Part shown: positions 7,164 through 14,917 of the stretch, in pieces
Layout: every line of letters starts with the position of its first letter
How positions within the stretch are numbered: position 1 is the stretch's first letter
Origin: a virus
Direction: 5' to 3' (one strand)
DNA length: 64,000 bases
IMG/VR virus record: IMGVR_UViG_3300042345_000282
Coordinates: 36,328 to 100,327 of that record
The notes under the pieces: generated by a model
The model's input: the letters and a program-made list of their open reading frames with translations, nothing else
What the model was told of the DNA's origin: nothing
The model's database searches: none
Program-made: the position numbers and the translations under genes

Positions 7164-7999
7164 AGTTCTATGATACTATTTACATCCCAACCACTGTCGG
7201 GTTCATAACCCTCGTATCCACGTGGATTACAGGCCACTTTGGTAGATCCTATCATATATTCAAAAGCATGATGTGTATGCCCTTGAGTCCATAATTTGAT
7301 CTGTGGATGATCAAGAATGAATTCGCTGAGGTCGCTACAGTATCCACCATTCAAGTGAAAATCATTTTTATATTGTTCGTGGATGCTAAGGTGACTTGGT
7401 CCCATATGGCCAACTACCACTACCTTATTATAGTTTGGTAATGTTTCACGTAACCAATTCTTATGTTCTTGATGGCGCTCCATAGTATGCATGGCTCTAA
7501 GCCTACTAAATCCCAACTTATCATTGCGAATCAGTCTATGATCGTTCATCATAGACTCAACGCTATGCATAGTCAATGGGTCACCCTTGTTCAAGTCAGT
7601 CCAAAGAGTGCAACCAAGAAAGGCTATATCATCGATGACTTTGACATCTTTCTCAAGGAAATAGATGTTTGGCCAATAACTACATTCCTCACGTAAGTAA
7701 TCAAGTGTAGCATACCACTTACCATGATAAAACTCATGGTTGCCTGCTACATAAATCACATGCGGAAAGTTCTTGCTACAGCGATCAAGAAAATTACGGA
7801 ATCGATCTGCCTTTTGAGGTCGCATCTGACCTCCCTTCCAAAGGTACTCCTGGGTTTGCAGCCAATCACCGCGAGGATGGTCGTGAAGGTCTTGTGCGAT
7901 CATAATATCGCCGCTCAATATTAGTACATCACAACCATTATTTGGAATGTCTACATCACTAAACTCAAGATGTAGATCACTCACTAATTTAATCTTCAT
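7160..7999 (-). CDS. Calcineurin-like metallophosphoesterase
   Basis: 279 aa from ATG at 7999, which has AGAGG about six bases upstream inside the previous gene. The five metal motifs are present: SDLHLEF, LSGDI, GNHEFY, GHMGPS and GHTHHAF. This is an intact dinuclear metallophosphatase; nucleotide or phosphodiester substrates are possible. Homologues occur widely in phages. It contrasts with the degenerate relative at 20073-20762. It overlaps the preceding gene by 11 bases and the next by ATGA. Confidence 0.8.
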   Translation of the reverse strand: MKIKLVSDLHLEFSDVDIPNNGCDVLILSGDIMIAQDLHDHPRGDWLQTQEYLWKGGQMRPQKADRFRNFLDRCSKNFPHVIYVAGNHEFYHGKWYATLDYLREECSYWPNIYFLEKDVKVIDDIAFLGCTLWTDLNKGDPLTMHSVESMMNDHRLIRNDKLGFSRLRAMHTMERHQEHKNWLRETLPNYNKVVVVGHMGPSHLSIHEQYKNDFHLNGGYCSDLSEFILDHPQIKLWTQGHTHHAFEYMIGSTKVACNPRGYEGYEPDSGWDVNSIIEL

Positions 8000-8597
8000 C
8001 TTCATCCTCTTCAAATTCCGGCACATTCCAATCGTAACCCTGCTCTTTAGCATGTGTTTCGCACAATGTACGGTGCCAACCTTGGGGCAGATATTTGCCC
8101 GGGTTACCACAGTCTTCACAAGTAACAGCACTCATGCTATCAGCCAACGATTCTACACCTTGACAGTATTCATCACCGCCATAGTAATAGAAACGCAACG
8201 TACCAAACTTTTCTTTGACTTGACTTGCTACAACTTGTGGGCACGCCTTAGGTACATCACGAAATTTAAGACCACGCTCAACATCTTCGTTAGTATACTT
8301 GATAGCGTATTCACGGGCTTGTAACCCCCTACCGTATGTGTGATACTTGATGAGAGGTTCAAGATCACCATTAATGGCCCTTTTGACAGCACGGTTATAT
8401 CTAAGTGCGCGGGCGCGGCTTTTGCGTGATTGGTCGATGTGCCATTGCATACTACGGCACATTTGATTGATGATGTTGAACCAACCATCACCGATATCAA
8501 ATCCCCAGCACATGGCGGTAGTCCGCATATCGCCATGGCGATCACGGAAAATTTTTGGATATTGCTTGCACAGCAGTTCGTCAAGTTCTTTTTTCAT
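7989..8597 (-). CDS. Phage protein with C-terminal zinc ribbon
   Basis: 202 aa. N-terminus has YPKIFRDRHGDMRTTAMCWG and DIGDGWFNIINQMC; the end has CEDCGNPGKYLPQGWHRTLC and ETHAKEQ, a CxxC...CxxH zinc site, then an acidic tail. The arrangement recurs in many large phages but has no known function that I recall. First gene after a sigma70-like promoter. Confidence 0.65.
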   Translation of the reverse strand: MKKELDELLCKQYPKIFRDRHGDMRTTAMCWGFDIGDGWFNIINQMCRSMQWHIDQSRKSRARALRYNRAVKRAINGDLEPLIKYHTYGRGLQAREYAIKYTNEDVERGLKFRDVPKACPQVVASQVKEKFGTLRFYYYGGDEYCQGVESLADSMSAVTCEDCGNPGKYLPQGWHRTLCETHAKEQGYDWNVPEFEEDEDED

Positions 8598-8624
8598 GTT
8601 GCGTCCCCTTGTTAGCGCACTATT

Positions 8625-8653
8625 ATTATACTATAGTGCTAGCAGGAAAACAA
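8625..8653 (-). promoter_or_regulatory. Sigma70-like promoter
   Basis: TTGTTT, 17 bases, TATAAT, in the gap before the zinc-ribbon gene. Confidence 0.6.
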
Positions 8654-8663
8654 CATGTTTGGG

Positions 8664-8816
8664 TCATTCTTCTGAATGCTTTTTACTTAATGATTTATTC
8701 TTTAATAATCTAAATTTTGGATGAATCAAAAACAATAGCAAAAATAGACTACCGAACATTATGATGAGCGGTAGCAATACTAGTTTGATCAAAAAATTCT
8801 TTAGATAGTTAACCAC
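8664..8816 (-). CDS. Small single-pass membrane protein
   Basis: 50 aa, GTG start overlapping the upstream gene by 16 bases. MVNYLKNFLIKLVLLPLIIM begins a long hydrophobic stretch (residues about 8-31), followed by a basic tail (HPKFRLLKNKSLSKKH). No strong ribosome-binding site, so it may depend on coupling. It fills what would otherwise be a 200-base gap. Confidence 0.45.
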   Translation of the reverse strand: MVNYLKNFLIKLVLLPLIIMFGSLFLLLFLIHPKFRLLKNKSLSKKHSEE

Positions 8817-8998
8817 ATAACACCGAATAGTATAATAAAAATCATGGCATAAAATAACGCCGCGCGTAAAGTCAAATTAGGTTTAGGGTACATAGGACAA
8901 CGACCTTGCTGAAAGTCGCAATATTCTACAGGTATGTTATCGCTATCTAATTTCTTCCTACAACCACTAATAGGACACTTGACAATTTCTGTACTCAT
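8801..8998 (-). CDS. Small zinc-binding-like membrane protein
   Basis: 65 aa from ATG at 8998 (ATGA overlap with the upstream gene). CPISGCRK and CDFQQGRCPM give four Cys in the N-terminal half, then one C-terminal membrane segment (AALFYAMIFIILFGVMWL). Function unknown. Confidence 0.6.
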   Translation of the reverse strand: MSTEIVKCPISGCRKKLDSDNIPVEYCDFQQGRCPMYPKPNLTLRAALFYAMIFIILFGVMWLTI

Positions 8999-9273
8999 AA
9001 TAGATTTAATTGTTTGATGAGGCCCACGGTGCAAATGAACAGCATCACGCCATTAACTAATTGCATGGCTCTGTCGCCCCACTTGTAGCCAACCCAGTAC
9101 CAACCTAACGCGCCTATCCAACTAGCGGCAGTATCGTATACTTGCCACTCAGGATTACCTGTACCACGACCTAAAGCCATGCCTACAAGCATGATGATGC
9201 TGACACTCCACTTGACATACCACGTAGCATCTTGTTTCGGGGTGATGCTTTTGACCTCATTGAACCATTTCAT
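8995..9273 (-). CDS. Small multi-pass membrane protein
   Basis: 92 aa with three likely membrane segments (VKWSVSIIMLVGMALG, SWIGALGWYWVGY, GVMLFICTVGLI). ATGA overlaps on both sides, in an operon of small membrane proteins. A holin-like role is possible but nothing specific shows it. Confidence 0.55.
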   Translation of the reverse strand: MKWFNEVKSITPKQDATWYVKWSVSIIMLVGMALGRGTGNPEWQVYDTAASWIGALGWYWVGYKWGDRAMQLVNGVMLFICTVGLIKQLNLL

Positions 9274-9461
9274 AAACTGCCCTTATACCAATATTGGTCT
9301 ACTTTTTCCAATACAGGTCCTAAATTGCTAGGATAGACTACAGCATGATCGTTGAGTACATCATGATTAACCGTTAGGCTACAAACCTCTTTATACATCT
9401 CTTTCAATTTTTGAAAGAGTGTCGCTTCTTCGTTACTGATAACTGTGAAATTCCCGCTCAC
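9270..9461 (-). CDS. Small soluble protein of unknown function
   Basis: 63 aa, MSGNFTVISNEEATLFQKLK at the start; no motif seen. First gene of the ATGA-coupled membrane-protein run. Confidence 0.45.
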   Translation of the reverse strand: MSGNFTVISNEEATLFQKLKEMYKEVCSLTVNHDVLNDHAVVYPSNLGPVLEKVDQYWYKGSL

Positions 9462-9489
9462 TAGACACCTCGCATTTGCTATTAATATA

Positions 9490-10614
9490 TTATTTCTTAT
9501 CTACTAAAAAATCAACCATTTCGGGAAAAGTATTCTTAAAGTTTAATTTACGAAAACCATCGTGCCTCACTAATCTATATCTAAACGTATCAAAGTGTTT
9601 GCTGTCGTCTTCAGTATTCAACAGCAAGATGAACGGGCTTAGATCAAAACGGCAATTCTCTAATCGATTTATGATGAATTGTTTAGCGTCTTCTCTCCAT
9701 ACAGTAGGTCTTAAGTGAACTGGGTTATGTACCCTGCCTAGATAAGGCAACCCTAATCCTATGTCATCACACCATTCTACTAACTCATTTAGATACGCAA
9801 TATTATATGCGCTGACTGTAGTAGAAACACCTAGTTTGATACTGCTACTGTTTCTAAGTTCTATATATTTTTTTATGTTAGATAGCACTTCTTCCCATAC
9901 TGCAGGATACCTGATATATTCAAATTTATCAGCCACACCATCTATGCTCAACTGCAATTCTACTTCGTTGAAGTGGCTCCATATCTCTAACCATTCATCA
10001 TCAGGAAACTTAGTGCAGTTTGTTGTATAATGAAGGCTGATATCTTTAGCAGAGTTATCATTTATATACATGCGTAACAACTCTTTTTGTTGCTTGACAC
10101 CACTCAGTAAAGGCTCACCGCCCGGTATATCAAGATGAATCAGATTGGGTGTCTTATCTTTAAAACTCTGTACGAAATCTTCTTTGTAAAAATGATTAGG
10201 TTTGACATCCTTACCTAAAAGTATCTTCCATTCTTGTTGCCATTTACTTGATGCTGATGGGTCGCAGGTTATACAACTCAGATTACATGTGTTTCCGAAC
10301 GCTACACTAGCGGTGACGAAACCTTTATCCTCTGATAATAATGAGCCCCAACGTTCATGGTCTTGAACACGCTTGCTACGTATATCGTTAGCCTCTTCGA
10401 TCTTACAACGTTCACAACCCTTAGGCCATTTTCCTTCTTTGAAATCTCGTTTTACTTCTTTTAGTGTGGGGCTATTGATATATTCATCTATAGATGATGA
10501 ATTGATGTTGCTAGGTCTGTTGGGATATAGAGAACTTTTAAACTTACAGCAAGGAGACATCTCTCCTTGCGGAGAGATGTCTATGTTAGTCCATGGTAAT
10601 GAACAATAGGGCAT
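9490..10614 (-). CDS. Radical SAM protein with SPASM/twitch-like Cys motif
   Basis: 374 aa. Radical SAM cluster motif CNLSCITCDPS (CxxxCxxC) near residue 112, then HLDIPGGEPLL and LQLSIDGV typical of the TIM barrel. An N-terminal YCSLPWTNIDISPQGEMSPC-type segment and GCERCKIEE form a twitch-like auxiliary cluster site placed before the barrel, an arrangement found in phage radical SAM proteins. Substrate unknown; peptide or protein modification is possible. The FdxA ferredoxin could be the reductant. Confidence 0.8.
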   Translation of the reverse strand: MPYCSLPWTNIDISPQGEMSPCCKFKSSLYPNRPSNINSSSIDEYINSPTLKEVKRDFKEGKWPKGCERCKIEEANDIRSKRVQDHERWGSLLSEDKGFVTASVAFGNTCNLSCITCDPSASSKWQQEWKILLGKDVKPNHFYKEDFVQSFKDKTPNLIHLDIPGGEPLLSGVKQQKELLRMYINDNSAKDISLHYTTNCTKFPDDEWLEIWSHFNEVELQLSIDGVADKFEYIRYPAVWEEVLSNIKKYIELRNSSSIKLGVSTTVSAYNIAYLNELVEWCDDIGLGLPYLGRVHNPVHLRPTVWREDAKQFIINRLENCRFDLSPFILLLNTEDDSKHFDTFRYRLVRHDGFRKLNFKNTFPEMVDFLVDKK

Positions 10615-10621
10615 CAACTAC

Positions 10622-10870
10622 TTAGTCAGTAAAGGGCTTCCTGTCATGGAATGCATTTTGCCTGATTAGCATCTCAAATGTCTCAAATAGCCGTTCAAAC
10701 TTGACCTGATAGATCGTCTCAAGGCCCAATAGGTAATTGTTGACCTCATCTTCAGTCATATTGCGCCGATCCATCTTGCAACGGCTGAGTTCTTTGATAT
10801 CTTCAACTACGCTCCAGCAGTTCATGATATCTTGCTCTAGGTCAAATCGTGTTCGATTAGTCTCACTCAT
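10622..10870 (-). CDS. Conserved-type small phage protein
   Basis: 82 aa, helical, starting MSETNRTRFDLEQDIMNCWS. This pattern is familiar from large aquatic phages without known function. Overlaps the upstream gene by 8 bases. Confidence 0.6.
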   Translation of the reverse strand: MSETNRTRFDLEQDIMNCWSVVEDIKELSRCKMDRRNMTEDEVNNYLLGLETIYQVKFERLFETFEMLIRQNAFHDRKPFTD

Positions 10871-11093
10871 CTTTTACTCCATAGTATTTGAGGATCAATT
10901 TAAAGGCTTCGATATGCTCTTTGATTAGTGCTAAATCGGTAGTCTTATCTGTTTCAAAAATAGCCATGCCTGTGCCTTTCTTGCGCTTCTTTAGATCCTC
11001 TTGTAGATTAGCCTTGAGGCTAACAAGTTCCTGTTTGACGATACCATCGATGGTATTCCAATCTAGTTCAACTGTCACTTTACGTGCTTCCAT
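10863..11093 (-). CDS. Small helical protein of unknown function
   Basis: 76 aa; LDWNTIDGIVKQELVSLKAN and basic KKRKKGTG. AAGGA ribosome-binding site seven bases upstream. Part of a short-gene operon from 11642 leftward. Confidence 0.55.
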   Translation of the reverse strand: MEARKVTVELDWNTIDGIVKQELVSLKANLQEDLKKRKKGTGMAIFETDKTTDLALIKEHIEAFKLILKYYGVKDE

Positions 11094-11101
11094 GATATTC
11101 C

Positions 11102-11188
11102 TTATTCAATAAAAACCCAATAGATCCCTAGTAGGATCACGTACACAAAAACGATGTTAGCAACGCTAATCCAGAAATCTTTACTCAT
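11102..11188 (-). CDS. 28-residue membrane peptide
   Basis: MSKDFWISVANIVFVYVILL then GIYWVFIE: a single membrane span with almost nothing else. It has a strong GAGG site six bases before the ATG and overlaps the upstream stop by eight bases, which supports real translation. Confidence 0.6.
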   Translation of the reverse strand: MSKDFWISVANIVFVYVILLGIYWVFIE

Positions 11189-11642
11189 TTGTTTCCTCTT
11201 TAGTTAATTCACATACCAATAAGAAATGTTCGTATGCTTTTTTGACACTAGGATTAGACAGTAGTTTTTCAGCCTCATCCTGCATAGCCTTGACAGCAGT
11301 TTCACACGCTTCTCTGGCACTAGGCCATTCTAACCTACGTGCGTCTTCACCGAACTCTTTGACTAGATTTTCCCAAGCCTCTTTTTGTTTTTTTGTGATA
11401 GGTTTAGTACGTGGGCGCAAGTCAGTAGCCTTCCTGATCACTTCACTGATCTTATCTTCTGCTACACGACCAGCGGCAATCATAGGCGCATATGCGATAT
11501 TGATACTATATCGTGTGCTACGACCGCCTGGATACACACATACCAAGTGCGCACCTTTAGGCATAGCATCCATCAATACTTGGTCGTACTCATATACAGG
11601 CTTATACCTGCGACCAACTTTCTCGTAAAAAATTTTCTTCAT
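11181..11642 (-). CDS. Conserved-type phage protein of unknown function
   Basis: 153 aa. N-terminus MKKIFYEKVGRRYKPVYEYD, then GAHLVCVYPGGRSTRYSINI, then a charged helical C-terminal half. The pattern is familiar from T4-like aquatic phages. No catalytic motif seen. Confidence 0.6.
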   Translation of the reverse strand: MKKIFYEKVGRRYKPVYEYDQVLMDAMPKGAHLVCVYPGGRSTRYSINIAYAPMIAAGRVAEDKISEVIRKATDLRPRTKPITKKQKEAWENLVKEFGEDARRLEWPSAREACETAVKAMQDEAEKLLSNPSVKKAYEHFLLVCELTKEETNE

Positions 11643-11648
11643 GATAAC

Positions 11649-11894
11649 TTAATCAAAAATCTTAGACCAGACAGTTAGTTTCTCACGTTTGGATTGTTTA
11701 GCCACATCTAATTCTTCTTTAGTGATGATGTTGTTTTCTAACATCAAGTCAATCATGCACCAAACATCACCTACCTCTTTAATTAGATGATCTCGGTTAG
11801 AGTCCATACCGAAACGTCTTACCTTGCTAATGACTTGAACCAACTCCCCGCATTCTTCCTGCGTGATAGTGAAAATCTCTTCTATCTTATCCAC
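11649..11894 (-). CDS. MazG-like nucleotide pyrophosphohydrolase
   Basis: 81 aa from GTG at 11894 (AAGGA six bases upstream, overlapping the previous gene by 8). EECGELVQVISKVRRFG and LIKEVGDVWCMIDLML match the EExxE and ExxD metal-binding helices of the all-alpha NTP pyrophosphatase fold. Such phage enzymes may clear dNTPs or alter alarmone levels. Confidence 0.7.
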   Translation of the reverse strand: MDKIEEIFTITQEECGELVQVISKVRRFGMDSNRDHLIKEVGDVWCMIDLMLENNIITKEELDVAKQSKREKLTVWSKIFD

Positions 11895-12312
11895 GGCGCA
11901 TCCTTGAAATGTCTTGCATCTGTTCTTCGTTGATAACGGGAACAGCATTGCTCTTATGCATAGTAGCAATACCTTTGATCAACGTACCTGTATACTTAGG
12001 TGGTTCTTTCTTAGCGCAACTATCGGGACTACCCATAGTTTGCAAACTAGGAATATGTTGTGTAGTCTCTCGCCTATAAGGAGTATCGTTAAAAATCTTT
12101 ACCGAGGACACTTGCGCAATTTTGCCGCGAACGATACCGCGACGGTTGTCTACATACTCATCGAAATCAATCTTGGGCAGTCCTTGACGTTTCTGATCAC
12201 GATTATGTTGCATCCAATCAACCTGCAATTCGGCATACTTAGCCTTAGTCATTTTGAACTTTGGCTTGCGAGTGTTGAGTGTGCAAACACCACGGATAAG
12301 ATGCATTGTCAT
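11887..12312 (-). CDS. Widespread phage protein of unknown function
   Basis: 141 aa. Typical ends: MHLIRGVCTLNTRKPKFKMT at the start, and YTGTLIKGIATMHKSNAVP plus a C-terminal MRRG at the end. This family is shared by many unrelated phages and has no known function. The start could be the second Met, six bases later. Confidence 0.7.
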   Translation of the reverse strand: MTMHLIRGVCTLNTRKPKFKMTKAKYAELQVDWMQHNRDQKRQGLPKIDFDEYVDNRRGIVRGKIAQVSSVKIFNDTPYRRETTQHIPSLQTMGSPDSCAKKEPPKYTGTLIKGIATMHKSNAVPVINEEQMQDISRMRRG

Positions 12313-12319
12313 AATATAA

Positions 12320-12649
12320 TTATAATACAGAATTTAAATGTTTGCAAGTACCTCGGAACTGGAATCCAGCACAAGTGCAAGTCTTGTTGTCCGGATCTAC
12401 AAAATAGGTATCGCCCTTGCTACCGGATACTTTGATTAGATTGGTCTCGACTTTGACCTTGAAGGGATTCTTTTTGAGTTCCACAAACTGGCGACCACGC
12501 TTGTCGATGCGCAAAGGCTTCTTAAAGTAGAATGCATCACCTTCGCCCCACTTGATGTATGCAACAGCCTTGTCACCATCTAGCAAATAGATATGATTGG
12601 GTTGCTTGTATTCAACATCCCATTTAGTAGTTTCACGCACAGCAATCAT
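12320..12649 (-). CDS. SWIM zinc-finger protein
   Basis: 109 aa. C-terminal [15 protein letters not shown] is a CxC...CxH SWIM zinc finger (about residues 91-105), likely for DNA or protein binding. N-terminal half is a small beta domain. It has its own promoter and a structured 5' leader (12670-12710), so expression may be controlled by attenuation. Confidence 0.7.
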   Translation of the reverse strand: MIAVRETTKWDVEYKQPNHIYLLDGDKAVAYIKWGEGDAFYFKKPLRIDKRGRQFVELKKNPFKVKVETNLIKVSGSKGDTYFVDPDNKTCTCAGFQFRGTCKHLNSVL

Positions 12650-12669
12650 ATATCACCTGTAGAAAAAGA

Positions 12670-12710
12670 TGCGGGACTTGATCGCTTCAATTGAAGCAGG
12701 GGTGCCCGCA
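12670..12710 (-). promoter_or_regulatory. Attenuator-like hairpin in the 5' leader of the SWIM gene
   Basis: Outer stem TGCGGG/CCCGCA encloses a perfect inner palindrome GCTTCAATTGAAGC. It is followed on the minus strand by TCTTTTTC, and sits between the promoter and the ATG. This looks like an intrinsic terminator placed in a leader. Confidence 0.55.
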
Positions 12711-12724
12711 CAACCCATATTAGA

Positions 12725-12754
12725 AGTATACTGTACTAGTATGCTAATGTCAAG
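12725..12754 (-). promoter_or_regulatory. Early-type sigma70 promoter for the SWIM gene
   Basis: TAGGCTTGACA, 17 bases, TATACT; member of the AAGGCTTGAC promoter family. Confidence 0.7.
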
Positions 12755-12755
12755 C

Positions 12756-13046
12756 CTAAGCATGATATTTCATAAAGTGAGTTAGTATTTGACTGGCCCT
12801 GCTTAGATCAAAATTCTCTTGACGATAGTGCCACAATTTTTTTCTTTCTGCGACTTCAAGGGCTTTCATAAGCATAAACTTTTCATCTAGACTTTTTGTA
12901 GTCATCAATAGTTTATTCATATCATGTATATCAACACTATACTCTACCCATTTTACTGTGCTATCAATGCGATCCCTAGGAATCATCATTGGGCCTTTGC
13001 TAGTACTAGCAGTATATTTTACAGCATAACGTTTAGCATTAAACAT
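12756..13046 (-). CDS. Small protein of unknown function
   Basis: 96 aa, basic and Met-rich, starting MFNAKRYAVKYTASTSKGPM. No motif recognised. Driven by a consensus promoter at 13077-13105 with AAAAGG ahead of the ATG; likely early. Confidence 0.55.
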   Translation of the reverse strand: MFNAKRYAVKYTASTSKGPMMIPRDRIDSTVKWVEYSVDIHDMNKLLMTTKSLDEKFMLMKALEVAERKKLWHYRQENFDLSRASQILTHFMKYHA

Positions 13047-13076
13047 ATAACACCTTTTCTAGTTGATAGAATTAGT

Positions 13077-13105
13077 ATTATATGCCCAAATTGACCCAAT
13101 GTCAA
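13077..13105 (-). promoter_or_regulatory. Early-type sigma70 promoter, consensus
   Basis: AAGGC TTGACA, 17 bases, TATAAT: perfect consensus at both boxes. Confidence 0.8.
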
Positions 13106-13108
13106 GCC

Positions 13109-13390
13109 TTAATCACCGCTGTCGATTTCGTACCTATGACCACAATCCGTGCAAGTATATTCTGTCAAACACCGACCGGTCGTGCGACTAGTATATTTGT
13201 GCTTGCAGGGCTGTCCCTCTTTGTTCAAGGGCACTTGACCACTAGCACGACCATACATAGTTTGCCCACCACAATTGCTACAAGCCCTGTGTGTCTTGTC
13301 CTTATTCCAACTATACTTCAATTCACCGTCTGTAAGAGGGACTTCCTTAGTACCATTACAAACCGGGCAAACTCCATATTCAATCGCCAT
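13109..13390 (-). CDS. Zinc-ribbon protein
   Basis: 93 aa with three CxxC pairs: CPVCNGTKE, ACSNCGGQ, and YTCTDCGHRYEI. Likely two zinc ribbons; DnaJ-like Cys-rich spacing. Transcribed with the gene upstream (12-base gap, TAGGAA site). Confidence 0.6.
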   Translation of the reverse strand: MAIEYGVCPVCNGTKEVPLTDGELKYSWNKDKTHRACSNCGGQTMYGRASGQVPLNKEGQPCKHKYTSRTTGRCLTEYTCTDCGHRYEIDSGD

Positions 13391-13402
13391 TTTAATTTCC
13401 TA

Positions 13403-13858
13403 TTAAGAACCAGTTGTCATGAAAAGAATTTCGGGGTTGACCGAACTTTGCTTGAAATGTTCGATAAACACATGATGGTTGTCGCCGCTGTCACGGATGA
13501 GTGCATTACCTGCGACATACAATGCCGCCCAAGTACTACCATTGATAGCGACCTCTTGATCGCCTGAACCAAACGCACTATAGACTACCTTAGTAGCGCC
13601 CTCGAACGGATGACGTTCGCTAAGGTTGTCAACCTCGTAGACAGACCAAATCGCATCAAGACCAAGTTCCTTCTTGACCTCACTATAATGCTCATGCTTG
13701 TTATCGAATGAATCTTGATCTTGTGCATAAGCACCAGCAAGAGCCTCACGAATCTTTTGAGCACCTGTCACAGCATCCATGCTATTAAACTCTAGATGCC
13801 AGAGGATGTTGTGAATCTCAGAAAATTCCTTAGCAGTCAATGTCACATCGCAATTCAT
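13403..13858 (-). CDS. Phage protein of unknown function, early-type promoter
   Basis: 151 aa, starting MNCDVTLTAKEFSEIHNILW. Middle part has SVYEVDNLSERHPFEGATKV; no membrane segment. Leader contains GAGTTGAGAAACGGAGA, shared almost base for base with the leader at 14182. Function unknown. Confidence 0.6.
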   Translation of the reverse strand: MNCDVTLTAKEFSEIHNILWHLEFNSMDAVTGAQKIREALAGAYAQDQDSFDNKHEHYSEVKKELGLDAIWSVYEVDNLSERHPFEGATKVVYSAFGSGDQEVAINGSTWAALYVAGNALIRDSGDNHHVFIEHFKQSSVNPEILFMTTGS

Positions 13859-13889
13859 ATCAGTCTCCGTTTCTCAACTCTATGTAACT

Positions 13890-13918
13890 ATTATAGTACC
13901 AAATTGACCCAAAGTCAA
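13890..13918 (-). promoter_or_regulatory. Early-type sigma70 promoter
   Basis: AAGGC TTGACT, 17 bases, TATAAT. Confidence 0.8.
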
Positions 13919-13921
13919 GCC

Positions 13922-14182
13922 TTAATAGTCATACTCGTAAAACTTAACTGCCGGATCCAACTTGCGTAGTTCCTTAGCGGCAGCATCCAATTCCTTATAA
14001 CGACGGTTAACTTCTGCACGGGGCAGTTCGCCATCGCATGTCAAGTTCTCGGGACTCAGTGCCGCATCGATCATATCCGCAACACGCTGGCGACCAGCGG
14101 CAGTCTTGATTTCATATTGCTCACCGTTGAAAAAACTGTTCCAACGATTCTTTTGATCTATGAATTTCTGTAGTGCTTTCAT
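13922..14182 (-). CDS. Small helical protein of unknown function
   Basis: 86 aa, KALQKFIDQKNRWNSFFNGE at the start and KELDAAAKELRKLDPAVKFY near the end. Own promoter and strong GGAGA site. No family recognised. Confidence 0.6.
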   Translation of the reverse strand: MKALQKFIDQKNRWNSFFNGEQYEIKTAAGRQRVADMIDAALSPENLTCDGELPRAEVNRRYKELDAAAKELRKLDPAVKFYEYDY

Positions 14183-14213
14183 TTCTATCTCCGTTTCTCA
14201 ACTCTATGTATTA

Positions 14214-14242
14214 ATTATAGACCCATGATACCCAAAAGTCAA
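14214..14242 (-). promoter_or_regulatory. Early-type sigma70 promoter
   Basis: AAGGC TTGACT, 17 bases, TATAAT. Confidence 0.8.
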
Positions 14243-14270
14243 GCCTTTTAGCCATTATTTTATGGATATT

Positions 14271-14290
14271 TTGTTGTTTAAAAACAACAA
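14271..14290. repeat. TTGTTGTTTAAAAACAACAA palindrome
   Basis: Inverted repeat between a gene end and the next promoter. A second, near-identical copy with the same flanks is at 32419-32438. It could be a terminator-like element or a protein site; no U tract follows on the minus strand. Confidence 0.55.
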
Positions 14291-14291
14291 C

Positions 14292-14495
14292 TTACAGACG
14301 GATTTTGTCGAAAATCTGCTGTTGTAAACGTGCAACATCATCACGGGGCACGTAAAAGTCGGTCTGCGGGTCCCAATAATCCCCTGCTTTGGGATCGTAA
14401 TAAAGCACCGCACCTGACGGGTAGAAGAACGGACCCTCGAGGCCCTTACGGGGTTGATACTTGCGCTCCAACTCAGATAGTACACGGAAACCCAT
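14292..14495 (-). CDS. Small protein of unknown function
   Basis: 67 aa. Start has AAGGAG six bases upstream. Aromatic-rich middle (GPFFYPSGAVLYYDPKAGDY) then FDKIRL at the end. An alternative reading frame over the same bases is a poorer coding match. Confidence 0.6.
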   Translation of the reverse strand: MGFRVLSELERKYQPRKGLEGPFFYPSGAVLYYDPKAGDYWDPQTDFYVPRDDVARLQQQIFDKIRL

Positions 14496-14505
14496 AACTC
14501 ACTCC

Positions 14506-14775
14506 TTAAAGAAGATCAACTTGAACATCGTACTCAACTTGCTCACCGGTCTCACCGAAGACCTTCTCGCGGCGTAGCAGACCAGTGGGACGCTTACCTT
14601 CAGGCAAATACTGATCGAAACCTAAGTTAGTCAACGCAGAACTGACCGCGATACGTTGGCTAGTGAAACACATATCGAAAACGCCTTTGACGGTCGTCAC
14701 GAAACCGATCCCATTGATGATCACACGGATCTTTTGGTTATTGTCAAGTCCCATGATATATCGCTTCGTCTTCAT
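14506..14775 (-). CDS. Small protein of unknown function
   Basis: 89 aa, mixed alpha/beta: KIRVIINGIGFVTTVKGVFD, then YLPEGKRPTGLLRREKVFGE. Own early-type promoter; TAGGAGA site. Function unknown. Confidence 0.55.
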   Translation of the reverse strand: MKTKRYIMGLDNNQKIRVIINGIGFVTTVKGVFDMCFTSQRIAVSSALTNLGFDQYLPEGKRPTGLLRREKVFGETGEQVEYDVQVDLL

Positions 14776-14805
14776 TAGTATCTCCTAAAATCTCAGTATG
14801 TAGTT

Positions 14806-14834
14806 ATTATGCTCCCTAATGGGTCAAAAGTCAA
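14806..14834 (-). promoter_or_regulatory. Early-type sigma70 promoter
   Basis: AAGGC TTGACT, 17 bases, CATAAT. Confidence 0.7.
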
Positions 14835-14857
14835 GCCTTTTATGCCATTATTTCGCC

Positions 14858-14894
14858 ATAAAAAAGGCGTTGTAAATCAACAACTTACAACGCC
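14858..14894 (-). terminator. Rho-independent terminator after the B12-type radical SAM gene
   Basis: Ten-base-pair stem GGCGTTGTAA/TTACAACGCC followed on the minus strand by TTTTTT. Confidence 0.8.
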
Positions 14895-14917
14895 AGGATG
14901 TTGTGTAAAAACAACGG

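Noticed and set aside
14255-14485. 76-residue open frame on the minus strand
   Set aside because: It overlaps 14292-14495, which has a strong ribosome-binding site and better residue composition, and it would read through the palindrome and promoter region.
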